A stretch of 64,000 nt of DNA from NCBI GenBank assembly GCA_000697665.1, contig KL197726.1:640452-704451 (forward strand), in the 5' to 3' direction. A program made the translations under genes and the position numbers. The number at the start of each line of letters is the position of its first letter. The stretch's first letter is position 1. The notes under the pieces are model-generated. The model did no database searches. It was given only the letters and a program-made list of their open reading frames with translations, and was not told where the DNA came from. The stretch comes from Jaapia argillacea MUCL 33604. Its lineage: Eukaryota > Basidiomycota > Agaricomycetes > Jaapiales > Jaapiaceae. Positions 49,301-59,860 of this stretch are shown here, in pieces.

Positions 49301-51009
49301 TCGCTCAGCTTTGCTAAGGTGTGACTTGGTGTCGTGGCATGTGCTAGCCCATGATATTCGGTATATTTGGTCCACCATTCAATGAGAGGCATGGACCTAC
49401 AACAAAAATGAGACTCGGTGAGGATGACCAATCCGGCGCCCGACTCACTCGTCGATTTGCAAGCCGCCCGGAGCAGTGGCGTCAAACTGAGTGGAACCCC
49501 TCGTGACGGTGCAAAGTAGTTGATCTTCAATGAGGTCGTCTGGGACGTCGTAGCCTGAAAACCGGAGTGTGAGAATGCGACGTCGCACGAGGGACGTGTA
49601 CACCTTACCATCGTTTCCGATTGCCTTAAGGATGTCTTTGAAGTGAGCATATGGATGAACATTCTCGATAGTGACACGTTCCATTATATCACCAGTCACT
49701 TCGCTATGCCTCAGACCAGTGATTTGGATAGAAGTTCGTCCCTGGGATGCCATCATTCGTACGGACTTGATGTCAAGATCCAAGTTGTCATTCGATGGCA
49801 CAACTGTCTAAGTAAACCCCATTGCAATTCAGTGAATTACAACCCTCAGCATATGTGGGCGCTCTCACCTTCCTTGAGTTCCGATCCGGATGATATACGG
49901 GCTGCGGGGACTACATGCTCCCGTTATATATGAATCCGCCTTGGACTGAAACAGACAGATACGCACGGGGGGAGCTCGGAAGTTGTTGATCTACGTATAA
50001 CGGAATTCAGGATTAAACGGGTGAGGAGTGCGTTTTGAAGGGCTTACTTGAACGTTAGGAGACGTGCCAATCCCTCGACCAGACGCCAGTTTCTCAGACA
50101 ATTGTTGTCGGCTTTGTTCGTCAACTTCCCTGGCCAGCTGACGCCAAGTATTCTGAGCACGTTCCAAAATGGGTCTATAATCAAGAACACCATGTCGGCC
50201 AACGGATAATAAGGAGAAGGTTGTTCTGCTTACGGAGACCAGTCTGGGCCTGGGGGTGTGTTGAGACGCTGATCCAAGGCTGCTACCTGTAATGGATAAG
50301 CACTTGTGTCCCGGCTTTGGTCGAGGAAGAGGACGTACCATTGCCATGATCTCTTCTATACCTGATGAAACCATTTTGGTTAACATGGTAAAACTCTTCT
50401 CGTTCGTACTGGAGTATAGTATAAACGGGGTTAGAAAAGGTCAAGGTGGGTTGACGCACCTTTGCATGGCATCCATGACTTGAATCTTGAATAAAACCAA
50501 CTTCAGACTGGAGTCGAAAGAGAGAGAGGTGTCGAAGCTGACCGAATGGGTGCTAAGATGATGATTGACATCCTCAATAATTCGTTTAATCTCAATCTCA
50601 ATCTCATCTCGGTTCCACGTCCTATCTCCCAGCGAACGCTTCAGTTCTTTCTGCGTAGCCCTATGCGATCGTTCGACGAGTCTTGAAGCACATTCCGCCG
50701 TGAATATCAACGAGAGTATAAACCTACAATATTGAAAACACTCACTCTGACAGGACGGTCATAGCATCATTATAATCATCTGAACTGATAGCATCCCGAC
50801 TCTTTGTCTGCTCAATGGTAACAATGATGCGTTCCAAACGGCCGGACAGACGCTGAAGGTTGGTTCGATTATCCTTAACCTGAGATGCGTTCCCTCGTCA
50901 GCTCCGGCATCTCGACCCGCCACCCGTCAGAAAGAACAGTGCTCACCTTCGAAACTACGCCTTGGATGAATTTGATCCCCGAAAACACCTCACCTGGAGT
51001 AATACTCAT
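46321..51009 (-). CDS. Multidomain RING-finger protein with NLR-like helical N-terminus and repeat tail
   Basis: One gene of about 15 or more exons. The start at 51,009 (MSITPGEVFSGIKFIQGVVS) opens an all-helical region (about 150 residues: VKDNRTNLQRLSGRLERIIV, LVERSHRATQKELKRSLGD) that resembles the helical N-termini of fungal NLRs (MLKL-NTD-like). The middle carries 'FTLVPVARYAHKLPPKVV', 'PMFQREAMRITF', 'QDYIVAGLQPWLDGV' and 'VVRPHGGNYTVEGEV', motifs I recall from a widespread fungal family of unknown function. After a 53-nt intron near 48,450 comes a CC/Pro-rich part, 'PISPITAESYAENNVPWFS', then a RING: 'CALHPRITSTCVFRPCSHSG' continuing C-x2-C...CPKC at about 47,300-47,400. A tail of 36-residue repeats ends at 46,321. 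Splices checked by eye keep phase. Proposed role: an E3 ligase with a death-fold-like module (inference). Confidence 0.7.
46380..47030 (-). repeat. 108-bp in-frame tandem repeat (36 residues per unit)
   Basis: The anchor CTGGAC/CTGAAC on the plus strand occurs at 46,431, 46,539, 46,647, 46,755, 46,863 and 46,971, exactly 108 bp apart with no indel. Units encode variants of 'RPEMQAPSHVEQSVGFSSNQ' followed by 'DGERFRMPEMYHIDGV' at the C-terminus of the RING protein. Because 108 is a multiple of three, a plus-strand frame is also open across the array; I regard that as a by-product. Confidence 0.92.
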
Positions 51010-51929
51010 GGAAAGGGTCGCTCAGCACTCTGTGCCAACCCAACGCAAATGGTTACAGGGTCCCCGGTCGGAAGAAGGGGTGTGGTTCACGAATAAGGCG
51101 CAGCTCAGGCATAGGATGTGTGTATTACTAGATTAGGGCGAACATGACGGTAAGCCCTGCATGGTCGGTGATAACAAATGCCCGCATGAGCGCTTAAGAG
51201 CCTGCAGGCGTTCAAATCTGTTAAGCGCGCGAAGATAGGATTATAAGATCCCAGATGCATGACGTATGGGGCTAGGAAAGGGCATAACATCTTTGGCAAG
51301 CCGGACATATGCGCAGGAGAAGACCCAGCGGTTGAAGATGGTTTATTTCCATTGGTCAGCGCTGACCAGAATGCACCGCCCACAGGCATGGTTGGGCGCC
51401 AGACCCTGAGCGCTCGCAGTTTATGAGCCCCCGACAACAGCCGTACCCTGAGTATCATCGATCAATCACCGGGCACTAGGTAGGCTTTACAGGGGTCATG
51501 GGTTACTCACGAGGAGAGGAACGGTTAGCGCGGGTGGAAAACGCTTCGAACAGTAGCCGCTCAGTCGTACTCTTGTGCAGAGTGCTAGCGGAAGCTGGTC
51601 CAATGCAGCAACTCATCAGTTCATGTCCTTCGCTTCATGGTTGTAGCAGCAGAGAGAGTTTCCCAAAGGGTTTGTTGGCAGAATGAGGCATGCGGCAGAA
51701 GAGTCTGAAAATGCGTCCGAGTCCCATACGGTGTTGACAGTTGGGGCCAAAAGCACTTGAGCTTCGCCTGACTTCGCCACATTTTTGAATGCGTCCACTG
51801 CCAGCTCCACGCCCTCCCTCTCGAGCGGACAACAATAACTAGAATATCTACGGATTACCACCATCTAGAACATGCATTGACGAGGCGAACAGGAATCCCT
51901 CGAGTTCAAACAACAATTCTCTTGCTATG
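51010..51929. other. Intergenic
   Basis: Upstream of the RING protein gene (minus) and of the SMP3 relic (plus). Short frames only; nothing supported. Confidence 0.5.
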
Positions 51930-53560
51930 TAACTCACCCTCAAACATTGGCGCCAAATCTACTGCCTCGTCCTCCGCCTATTCCTAGCTTTCTGGGGGAC
52001 AGGATACATTCACCCTGATGAATATTTTCGAAATGCCGAGGTTACAGTAGGTGTGTTTCCTCTCATCCTCTTTTCATACTGTGACTGAGAGGTAGTGGCG
52101 ATTTACAGGTCCAATCTTTGGTTGGCATCCACTCTGAACTTGGGAATGGGATCTACAGTTCCCTAGTCGGTCAATAATCTCACCATTCCTCTCAACCAGT
52201 CTTCCGTTCGCCATCATGAATCATTTTATACCCCTACAAGCTTCCTCCGCCCTGCCCCCAACAACCATCTCAGAATTACACAAGTGGATAACCTAGTACA
52301 TGTGTTTCTAATCCAACGCGCATTATTGTTATTCTCCTCCTTCCTCCTTGGTACGCTCTTTTATTCTGTTTTCCGTCGCCTGTGTTAGTCTGAACGAACC
52401 ATGCCAGAGTGGCGTTAACCAACCTCCTCTTATCCTCCGTCCCTCTTCACCGCGAAATCACTTGTTCTCCTCGCATCTTCACACACTTTCCAACTGCGCC
52501 CCTTCTCAAACTCCATCGGGGCCGTCCTACTCGTTCTCGTATTAGTTTCGTTCAAGAAGGTCGTGGAGTACGGGAAGTTGCATCGGCGAGTGGGTATAGA
52601 CGGCGAGGAGAGTAAAGGAGAGGAAGGGGGGAGCGACCAACGATGGGACTTGCGTTTGGCGATATCATTTGTCTTGGGGCATTTGAGCCCGAATCACATC
52701 CCTAGCGTTCATCCTCCCAACGATCCTCCAACTCCTCCGTTGGAGTCTCCTCTTTCCTTCCTCCCCTCAAATATCCCGAACTCTACAATCCTAGCTTCCT
52801 TCCCGACGCTCTGCGGAATCCTACCAACACTCCTTTTCATCATTTCGACGCGCTCTACCTCCGCTCATCACTCTCAACCAAAGATGGGATCGTAACCCCC
52901 CTGGACTTCCTCGCATACAACCCCTCCTCCGATAACCTTTCGGCAAACGGTATCCGCCCACGGTACCTTCACATCCTAATCAAACTCCCCTTTATCATGC
53001 TAGGATCCAGAGCATCCTGGGTTTGGCTACGAGTGTTTTTCAGGGAGATGAGGGTTGGTGGGGGAAGTGCTGCCAGTTTGGTAAACCAAAGTGCGTTCCT
53101 CTTTATTCGGCTTTGGCTAGAGCTGATTTAATTCGTGTGGAATAGCGTTGGTCTTCACGATCATGTCCGCCATGATGATATCGACCATCCAACCACACCA
53201 AGAACTGAGGTTCTTAATCCCACTACTGGTTCCTTTCGTAGCGTTTGTGGGGATTAGTACATTCTTTGGGAGGGTTTGAAAGATATTCTAGGTATGTTCC
53301 CCCTCTTCTTCCTTCATCCCCTCGTGGACTGACCCTCCACGCAGATGACATGGATAATATCCAGCGTCTTCCTAACCCTCTCGTCGGCATCTTCCGCCAA
53401 AGGGGTGTCATACCCTCCCTCTTGCACGTTCGTACCCTCCTCGACAAACGTTCGGTTGGGAGCGAGGTCAGGGTCGTGTATTCACAAACATACATGCCTT
53501 CTCGACAACCTTTGGGCGTCTCACAACCAGGTTAGCACCCTTCATCTTCTTCTTTCCGAC
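51930..53560 (+). pseudogene. SMP3: GPI mannosyltransferase 4 (SMP3/PIG-Z) relic
   Basis: In order and on one strand: 'LFLAFWGTGYIHPDEYFRNA' (about 51,965-52,040; HPDEYF is the GT22-family luminal motif), 'TWEWDLQFPSRSII' (52,135), 'RPFSNSIGAVLLVLVLVSF' (52,498), 'TPLDFLAYN' and 'GIRPRYLHILIKLPFIML' (52,895-53,000), and 'IQPHQELRFLIPLLVPFVAF' (53,185-53,250). This is the order of the fourth-mannose GPI transferase of the ER membrane. The frame is not intact: the first exon is preceded directly by ATG TAA, a TGA sits just before TWEW, and at least two later blocks change frame where no intron border fits (for example near 53,370). A functional copy elsewhere would be expected if the step is needed. 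Confidence 0.78.
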
Positions 53561-54544
53561 TTGTGGTGATCCTGTTGTGTTGCGCTGAAATGGATGTAGA
53601 TTCTGGGAATAACGGACCTTGGCCCACCATCCTCACCCCCCTCTCCCCGATAAAAGATGCATACATAGTCGCCTCCCTACACACAACACCTCGCATACCA
53701 TGTCCAGCCAGATGTTCCCCCATTTGAACCTCGATCATCTTGATGGAATCTGGGGGATGGGTTGAGGGATGGGTTGATGTTGGAGTATTCAGGTGGCAGG
53801 GGGCGGGTGAGCAGGGTGTTGTTGGGTAGGGTGGTAGGATTTCGGAGCGGGTGAGTGAAGAGGGAGAGTGAGGAGAGTGGAGAGGTCGAGTGTGATGACA
53901 TGGCTTTCTGGATCCATTGACTTTCGGCACCTATGGCTTGATTTGGATTAAGAGTCAAGTGGAACGCGTTCGTACGCTTTTATATCGCACGACGCGTAAC
54001 GCGATGGTGTCCGCGACGCTTCATCCATACAATGATACCAGACGAGGAAGTGGGACCTGAGCGCGAGGATGGAGTGAGGAAAGAGAGATGGTGGGGAATG
54101 TGGCTTTGGCGGGGTTTTGGTCAAGCCGGAGCCTAGGGAGGGGACGTCCTTGAAGCGATCGATGAGGAATTGGGAGATACCTCGTGATGGTTTGGCGAAC
54201 TAAAGTAAGTCCCCCCTCCGTCACTTGTTCATACTGTCGATTCTAACGTCGCAGTTTCTACAGATAATACCGGTCTTGGTAGTTCATCTGTCGCTCCCTC
54301 CAAGCAGAGCTATCGATTCTCATCAACAACCGATCATCCAGGCTCCTTGATCATATGCTCACCGTCTACTCCATACCGTCTCTCCAAACCTCCCGTCAAC
54401 TCTGCGCCTACCTCTATACCAACGCTCCGACCACCTCCTCTCTTCCTCCTTCTCTGTGCACAACCTCAACCTCCCCATTCAGCATCGGATTGCGACTCGA
54501 ATGGTTTCAATGAGGGCACGACGCGAACATTATCGGGCACGCCA
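53561..54544. other. No supported gene
   Basis: May contain the decayed C-terminal part of the SMP3 relic, but I could not match it. Overlapping frames on both strands are Pro/Ser-rich. Confidence 0.4.
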
Positions 54545-55065
54545 TGAGTGCATACACAAATCTCTTTCAGTCACCAGCGCAAAACCCCAGCATCCTACTG
54601 CGACAGCGACACTCCCCTACGGTTTTGTGGTCTTCGGAGGTGGAGCAAAAACCATTTGGACTGGGGATTGTAACTTGCTCTATGGAAGTTACCCAACCAC
54701 CGATGGCAAAGGTTGGATCGGCGCCTCCAAGGATCACGCCCATCCACGATCACGGTATGGACTATCGGCTTGAAGCCATCGTTCCTCACCGACGCCTCGA
54801 TGAACGTGAATCTCTTCACTCGCCAGGACCTGTCTCCTGCCCCAGCCAACCACTCCAAGCTCACCCTCGTCGCCACCGACTTCCATACTACCGGAAGAAA
54901 CGCACTCGTGCATCGGAAGGGCTTTGGAAACCTTCTCGCTGCTGCTTCCGTCAGGACCGCCAATCCTGCGTTGCAGCTGCGAAGGATCACGAAGAGCCGG
55001 ATCCCGCAACTATCACCATTTGGACTATTGGATTCTCTATGGATCCAACTCGCTTCCATTGATGG
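54545..55065 (+). pseudogene. Broken gene for a secreted-type repeat protein
   Basis: Two diverged copies of one pattern appear: 'LPYGFVVFGGGAKTIWTG' with 'ASKDHAHP' and 'TITVWTIGLKPSF', then later 'AAKDHEEPDPATITIWTIGF'. This GGGA / KDH / TIT-x-W-x-IG layout recurs in fungal extracellular proteins of unclear function that I recall but cannot name firmly. The pieces lie in several frames, so the gene is broken. No signal peptide was located. Confidence 0.5.
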
Positions 55066-56810
55066 AGTTGAACGGGTTCGTATCGCCTTCTTCTTTCGCT
55101 TCCCATCCTGCTTCAGCTGGGCACTGCAGACCTGGTGTGGGGTTCGGCCTGTTTGCTCTCCAGTCTGTCGTTTTGCTTTCTTGAATCAGGTGTAAGACCG
55201 ATATGCCGCTGTCTCTGCAATGTACTCGTGTGTGCGTGAAGTACCGTCTTGTTGAATTACGATTTCGCTTTGGATCTCTTTGGTTCAATTTGAAGAAATG
55301 AATCACCAATTCATGTCGTACAGCCTTGTTCACGATCTAGGCAAGACAGGGGTACTGTCCCTCGAATATATGAAAGTAAACGAGCATTGATTACTACAGA
55401 TGATAATCTACTCCGACAAACCTCGAGAACGCGCGTAGAAATCGCAACCCGTCGTCGATAACCATACGCAAACTCCATGAGACGAACTGCAGGTTCTCGT
55501 CACCCTCAGACAAGAGTGACATGTTGGAAGGCAATATCCCAATGCTCGTTTGACATCTTCAGGCAAGCAGCTCACGATGCGACGGAGATAGAGGTGGGAC
55601 AAAGGTTTACCAGCATATCGGCTCCATACGTGAAAACCAGACGGGTTCCGTTTTGTGAACTCCAAGCTAGATCCACTGGTTCGTGACCAGATAGAAGATG
55701 TATTGGCGAAGTGAAGCCAGGGAAGGAAGACGTTCGACAATTTGTAACGCCTTGGCTGACTCCTAAGTAGGGAGCCTAAGGGCCGAGAGTGTGTACTTCA
55801 GGGACATACACATCGTTTTGGACTCCATTACGCCTCAAGCGGCCAGTAAAGATACGAGGAATTGGAGCGGAATATCGAGGTTAACCCGTGGCAGGCTCCA
55901 CTGGAGTGAAGGCACAACTACCGTAGAGAGCAAAATTCGCCGTTGAAGTAGGTGGGCACAACGACGTTCGGACCTACAACGATCATTCAGGAAGCAATAC
56001 TAGGTCCTGGGTTTCGTCGCATCATGATACTCACTTTCTAGTTCTCTCTGCCCTGTAACCCTGACATCTGGTCGATTCTGTCTGATCCACTACAAGGCCG
56101 GCGCTCCTCGTGTCCTCGCTACCCTCCGGCCACCTCACGATCTCCCCAGGTACACTCTTCGCTCGAGCACACAGTGAAAAGTCGGAAGACCTGGTTCAAT
56201 CTGGCCTTGGCAAGACGGGTCGGACATCTTTTCGGTGGTTATATGCACTCTGAAGATGGTAGTCGACGGGTGTCTTGTCAGAAGCACCGGTGAAGAGGTC
56301 ACAGTAGGTGGTGTACAGTGCTTGACCAGATAAGTATCTTCGGTCAGGTTTAAAGGTTGAACCCGTATCGGCGCAGGTAGGTATCTCGACGAGTAGGAGG
56401 TCGCAATCTACTGAGGGTGCACCATCGAGGGCAAGAGGAAAACCAGACGCACCAGCAACGACCGGGTTGATGAATGCGCAGATAGGACTCCAGGAGTCGG
56501 CCTTGTCCATCTTCCTTCAAAGAGTGAGCAGTAGTCGAAGAGGGTGGTTAACTGGTCGATTGAACGACCCGGTCCGAAACAGGAGACTAGAAGGGACGAT
56601 TTCTCGGTCAATGATGGAAAGGATACGAAGCTGAACAAACGCCCGAAGTAGCTGCGATACGATGTGGCGAATTGCTCACAGCTCCGAAAGGACCAACTTC
56701 AAAAAGGATGCAGTCCAGGTCAGCAACCCCAACGAACACAAACGGGCGATAATCAACACCCAAGACACGATGGCGCGGGTGCTGGGAGGCAAGAGTCGCT
56801 CGTGGCTGTG
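55066..56810. other. No gene recognised
   Basis: Minus-strand frames of about 100 codons at 55,408-55,740 and 56,196-56,510 have no family I recognise and no evident splice partners. They could be exons of an unknown or decayed gene. Confidence 0.35.
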
Positions 56811-56904
56811 CTTATCACACTCATCTTCCCATCCAGATTCGGCGCTGCGCTTCTCCATCTCCCACCACGACCAGCATCTGAATTTTCAAGTAACAAGCAA
56901 AATC
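56811..56904. promoter_or_regulatory. Upstream region shared with the orphan module at 17 kb
   Basis: About 90 bp before the NLR start match the sequence just upstream of the copy at 17,348-17,442 (for example CAGATGCTGGTCGTGGTGGG against the complementary-strand GAGATGCTGGTGGTGGTGGG, and CAGCGCCGAATCTGGAT in both). The duplication therefore included 5' flanking DNA, or the sequence is conserved because it regulates both. Confidence 0.55.
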
Positions 56905-59860
56905 ATGTTCAAAAGCAAAGGCAAGAAGAAGGGTGTCGCTGACGCCGTGTTGGATAACTCCGGTTTCGCTGTAGCTTTCATAGCCAATTTGGCTGATGGC
57001 GCAATCGCCGTCCCAGGGTTGAAAGCTGCAGCTCAAATAGCAAAGCAGTTGATCGAGGTTGCACAGGTGAGTTGATTGATTGTCCAACGATGGCTTTCTT
57101 GACGGTAGATGGATTTGTAGAAGGTGAAATCTAACAAGGAAGATTGCGAGACAGTTGCCAGTCGCACCTGCGAGCTTGTCGGTACTCTTGTGAAATGTCT
57201 CGAGGGGAAGCGAGAAGAGGAGATCGAGGAAGGATTGAAGGGAAATATTGACGAGTTTGGACGGTATGTTTCCTTTGCGACTGATGATAGTCTTTATAGT
57301 ACTTCGTAACACCATTGATCCATAGACAACTCGAGAAGATCCGAACCGAGATGCACAAGATGGCATCTCGCAAGACTCTTTCTCGCATAGTGAACCACAC
57401 CAAAGATGCTCAAGATATTATCCAGTGGAAGGAATGTTTGGATCAGGCCCATAAGACATTCCAGGTTCGGATATTTGCTTCTTATGTATAGCTTTGACAA
57501 TTTGACACTGCCTAATTGTAGATTCAATTGGGGATTGGGGGAAGGTTATTTGCAGCTGATGCTCATCAGCAAGTAATGAGCACTCAGCAACAAGTGATGC
57601 AAAAGTTAGATGCTATCCAGCAAGGAGTTGTATGTATAGTACCTGGATGTATCTTCTTTTTATGTCTGACCAGTTTGACAGGTTTTACCTCCAAATCTCA
57701 AGTAAGATATATTTTGCTCTGTGACTATGATAGTAAACTCATCCAAGTATAGTCTTCTTATTTCACGAGCTCTACCTCCAGCACCAGCCATCTTTTTTGG
57801 CCGAGACCAGTATCTTACGGCTGCTGTTGATCATATTCTCCACAGCACTGAGCCAACTAGATTGGCTATCTTAGGTGGGGGTGGTATGGGTAAAACCACC
57901 CTCACTTGTGCAATATTGCACCATAATAAAGTAGTGGATCAGTTCAAAGATCAGAGATTTTTTGTGGCTTGTGATGCAGCCACCTCAGCAGAACTTCTTC
58001 TGGATTCTATTCTAGCAGTTTTTCAGGTTTCTAGGTCAAACCAAGATGGTTTTCTGGCCTTGGAAACATTTTTGCAGGGAGCATCACAAACTTTGCTGGT
58101 TCTAGATAATCTTGAAACTGCATACATGGGTGCTGATCAGCATTTAGTGGTAGAAATTCTGCAAAGAATTGTTGGATATAGTCAGATCACTTTAATAATT
58201 ACCATGCGAGGGACCCAGAGCCCATATGGTATACAATGGTCAGATTCAACCATGATACCACCACTTCCTTCACTATCACTTGAGGCTTCTCGTGCTGCCT
58301 TCCTTTCTGTTAAACCATATGTCAATCAATTTGACATCCTTGATGAACTTCTTCAGGAACTGGACTGTGTACCATTGGCAATTCATTTGATAGCTCAGCT
58401 AGCAAAGTATCAACCTTTAGGAGTACTGTTAAAAAGGTGGAAACAGGAGAAAACACACTTGTTGAGTTTGGAAGGAGACCACCGCTTAACCAATATTGAG
58501 ACATCAGTCTCTCTTTCTTTATCATATCTTTCACCTGATTCGCTGAGGCTTTTGTCAATTCTTTGTTATGTTCCCAATGGAATATATCAATGGGAGGATA
58601 GTCTAGACAAAGTGATATCAAATGGAAATGTGTTCTCTGCCTGTGGAGAGCTTTTGAAAGCAGCATTGATCTATGTTCAAGAGGGAAACCTCAAGGTGCT
58701 CTCACCAATTAGGTACTACATCTTACAAACTCATGGTCCTAGTATTGAAGACATATCAGGAATTGAAAAATTCTACATCAAGTTGATACAGAAATACAAA
58801 AACTGGTCTTGGAATGATGGAACATATCATGACACATATAAACACCTATTTCCTGAGATTGGAAATATCACATCAGTATTTTTAAAGGCTCTTGATAATC
58901 ATGGAAGCTCAGAGATTGCTGATGGAATTATAAAGATCTCATTGTTCATGAATACCTGCTGTCCATCAACACAACTATTAAATGCACAGTTGCATCAATT
59001 GTCAACCTCAGACATGAATAATCAGAGAGGAGAAGTGCAATTTATCTTAGGGAAAACATTATACCTTATAAGCCAGTATGCAGAAGCTAAGGATATGCTG
59101 GGCCAGGCTAAAGCACAGTTTGACATGATTGGATCCAAGTTGGGGGCTGTGCAGTGCCTTCAGAGTTTGGGCAACATTCTACGCATGGAGAACAAGTATG
59201 CAGATGCCAAAGATATGCTGGGCCAGGCTAAAGCACAGTTTGACATGATTGGTGAGAAATTAGNNNNNNNNNNNNNNNNNNNNNNNNNNNNNNNNNNNNN
59301 NNNNNNNNNNNNNNNNNNNNNNNNNNNNNNNNNNNNNNNNNNNNNNNNNNNNNNNNNNNNNNNNNNNNNNNNNNNNNNNNNNNNNNNNNNNNNNNNNNNN
59401 NNNNNNNNNNNNNNNNNNNNNNNNNNNNNNNNNNNNNNNNNNNNNNNNNNNNNNNNNNNNNNNNNNNNNNNNNNNNNNNNNNNNNNNNNNNNNNNNNNNN
59501 NNNNNNNNNNNNNNNNNNNNNNNNNNNNNNNNNNNNNNNNNNNNNNNNNNNATTGGATCCAAGTTGGGGGCTGTGCGGTGCCTTCAGAGTTTGGGTGACA
59601 TTCTACGCATGGAGAACAAGTATGCAGATGCCAAAGATATGCTGGGCCAGGCTAAAGCACAGTTTGACATGATTGGAGACAAGTTGGGGGCTGCCCAGTG
59701 CCTTTGGAGTTTGGGCAACATTCTACGTATGGAGAACAAGTATGCAGATGCCAAAGATATGCTGGGCCAGGCTAAAGCACAGTTTGACATGATTGGACAC
59801 AGGTTGGAGGCTGCTGAGTGCCTTGAGATCTTAGAGAATATATTGCTCATGGAGGATTAG
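56905..59860 (+). CDS. NLR-type receptor: helical N-terminus, NB-ARC, TPR repeats
   Basis: Fungal NOD-like receptor. Exons: 56,905-57,066, 57,121-57,263, 57,326-57,464, 57,522-57,629, 57,682-57,701, then 57,753 to the end; all borders are GT-AG and keep phase. Residues 1-184 are helical (MFKSKGKKKGVADAVL...), resembling MLKL-NTD-like fungal NLR N-termini. NB-ARC: P-loop GGGGMGKTT at residues 232-240, Walker B LLVLDNLE with Asp309, 'LIITMRG', and 'CVPLAIHLIAQL' as the GLPL region; no clear MHD motif. From about 59,060 come TPR-like 40-residue units. A run of N (59,264-59,551) interrupts the repeats and the frame does not match across it, as expected from an estimated gap size. The last unit is truncated (ILENILLMED). 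The expected role is nonself or danger sensing. Confidence 0.88.
59060..59860 (+). repeat. 120-bp TPR repeat array with high internal identity
   Basis: Units start at 59,128, 59,248, (gap), 59,552, 59,672 and 59,792, exactly 120 bp apart; a more diverged unit precedes them. Each encodes 40 residues, 'IGSKLGAVQCLQSLGNILRM' then 'ENKYADAKDMLGQAKAQFDM'. The second half is essentially invariant at DNA level between units, while residue 3 (S, E, S, D, H), 9 (Q, R, Q, E) and 12 (Q, Q, W, E) vary. Confidence 0.93.
59264..59551. other. Assembly gap (288 N)
   Basis: Unknown bases inside the TPR array. For whole 120-bp units the missing length should be 104, 224 or 344 bp, and so on; 288 fits none, so the true size and unit number are unknown. 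Confidence 0.97.
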
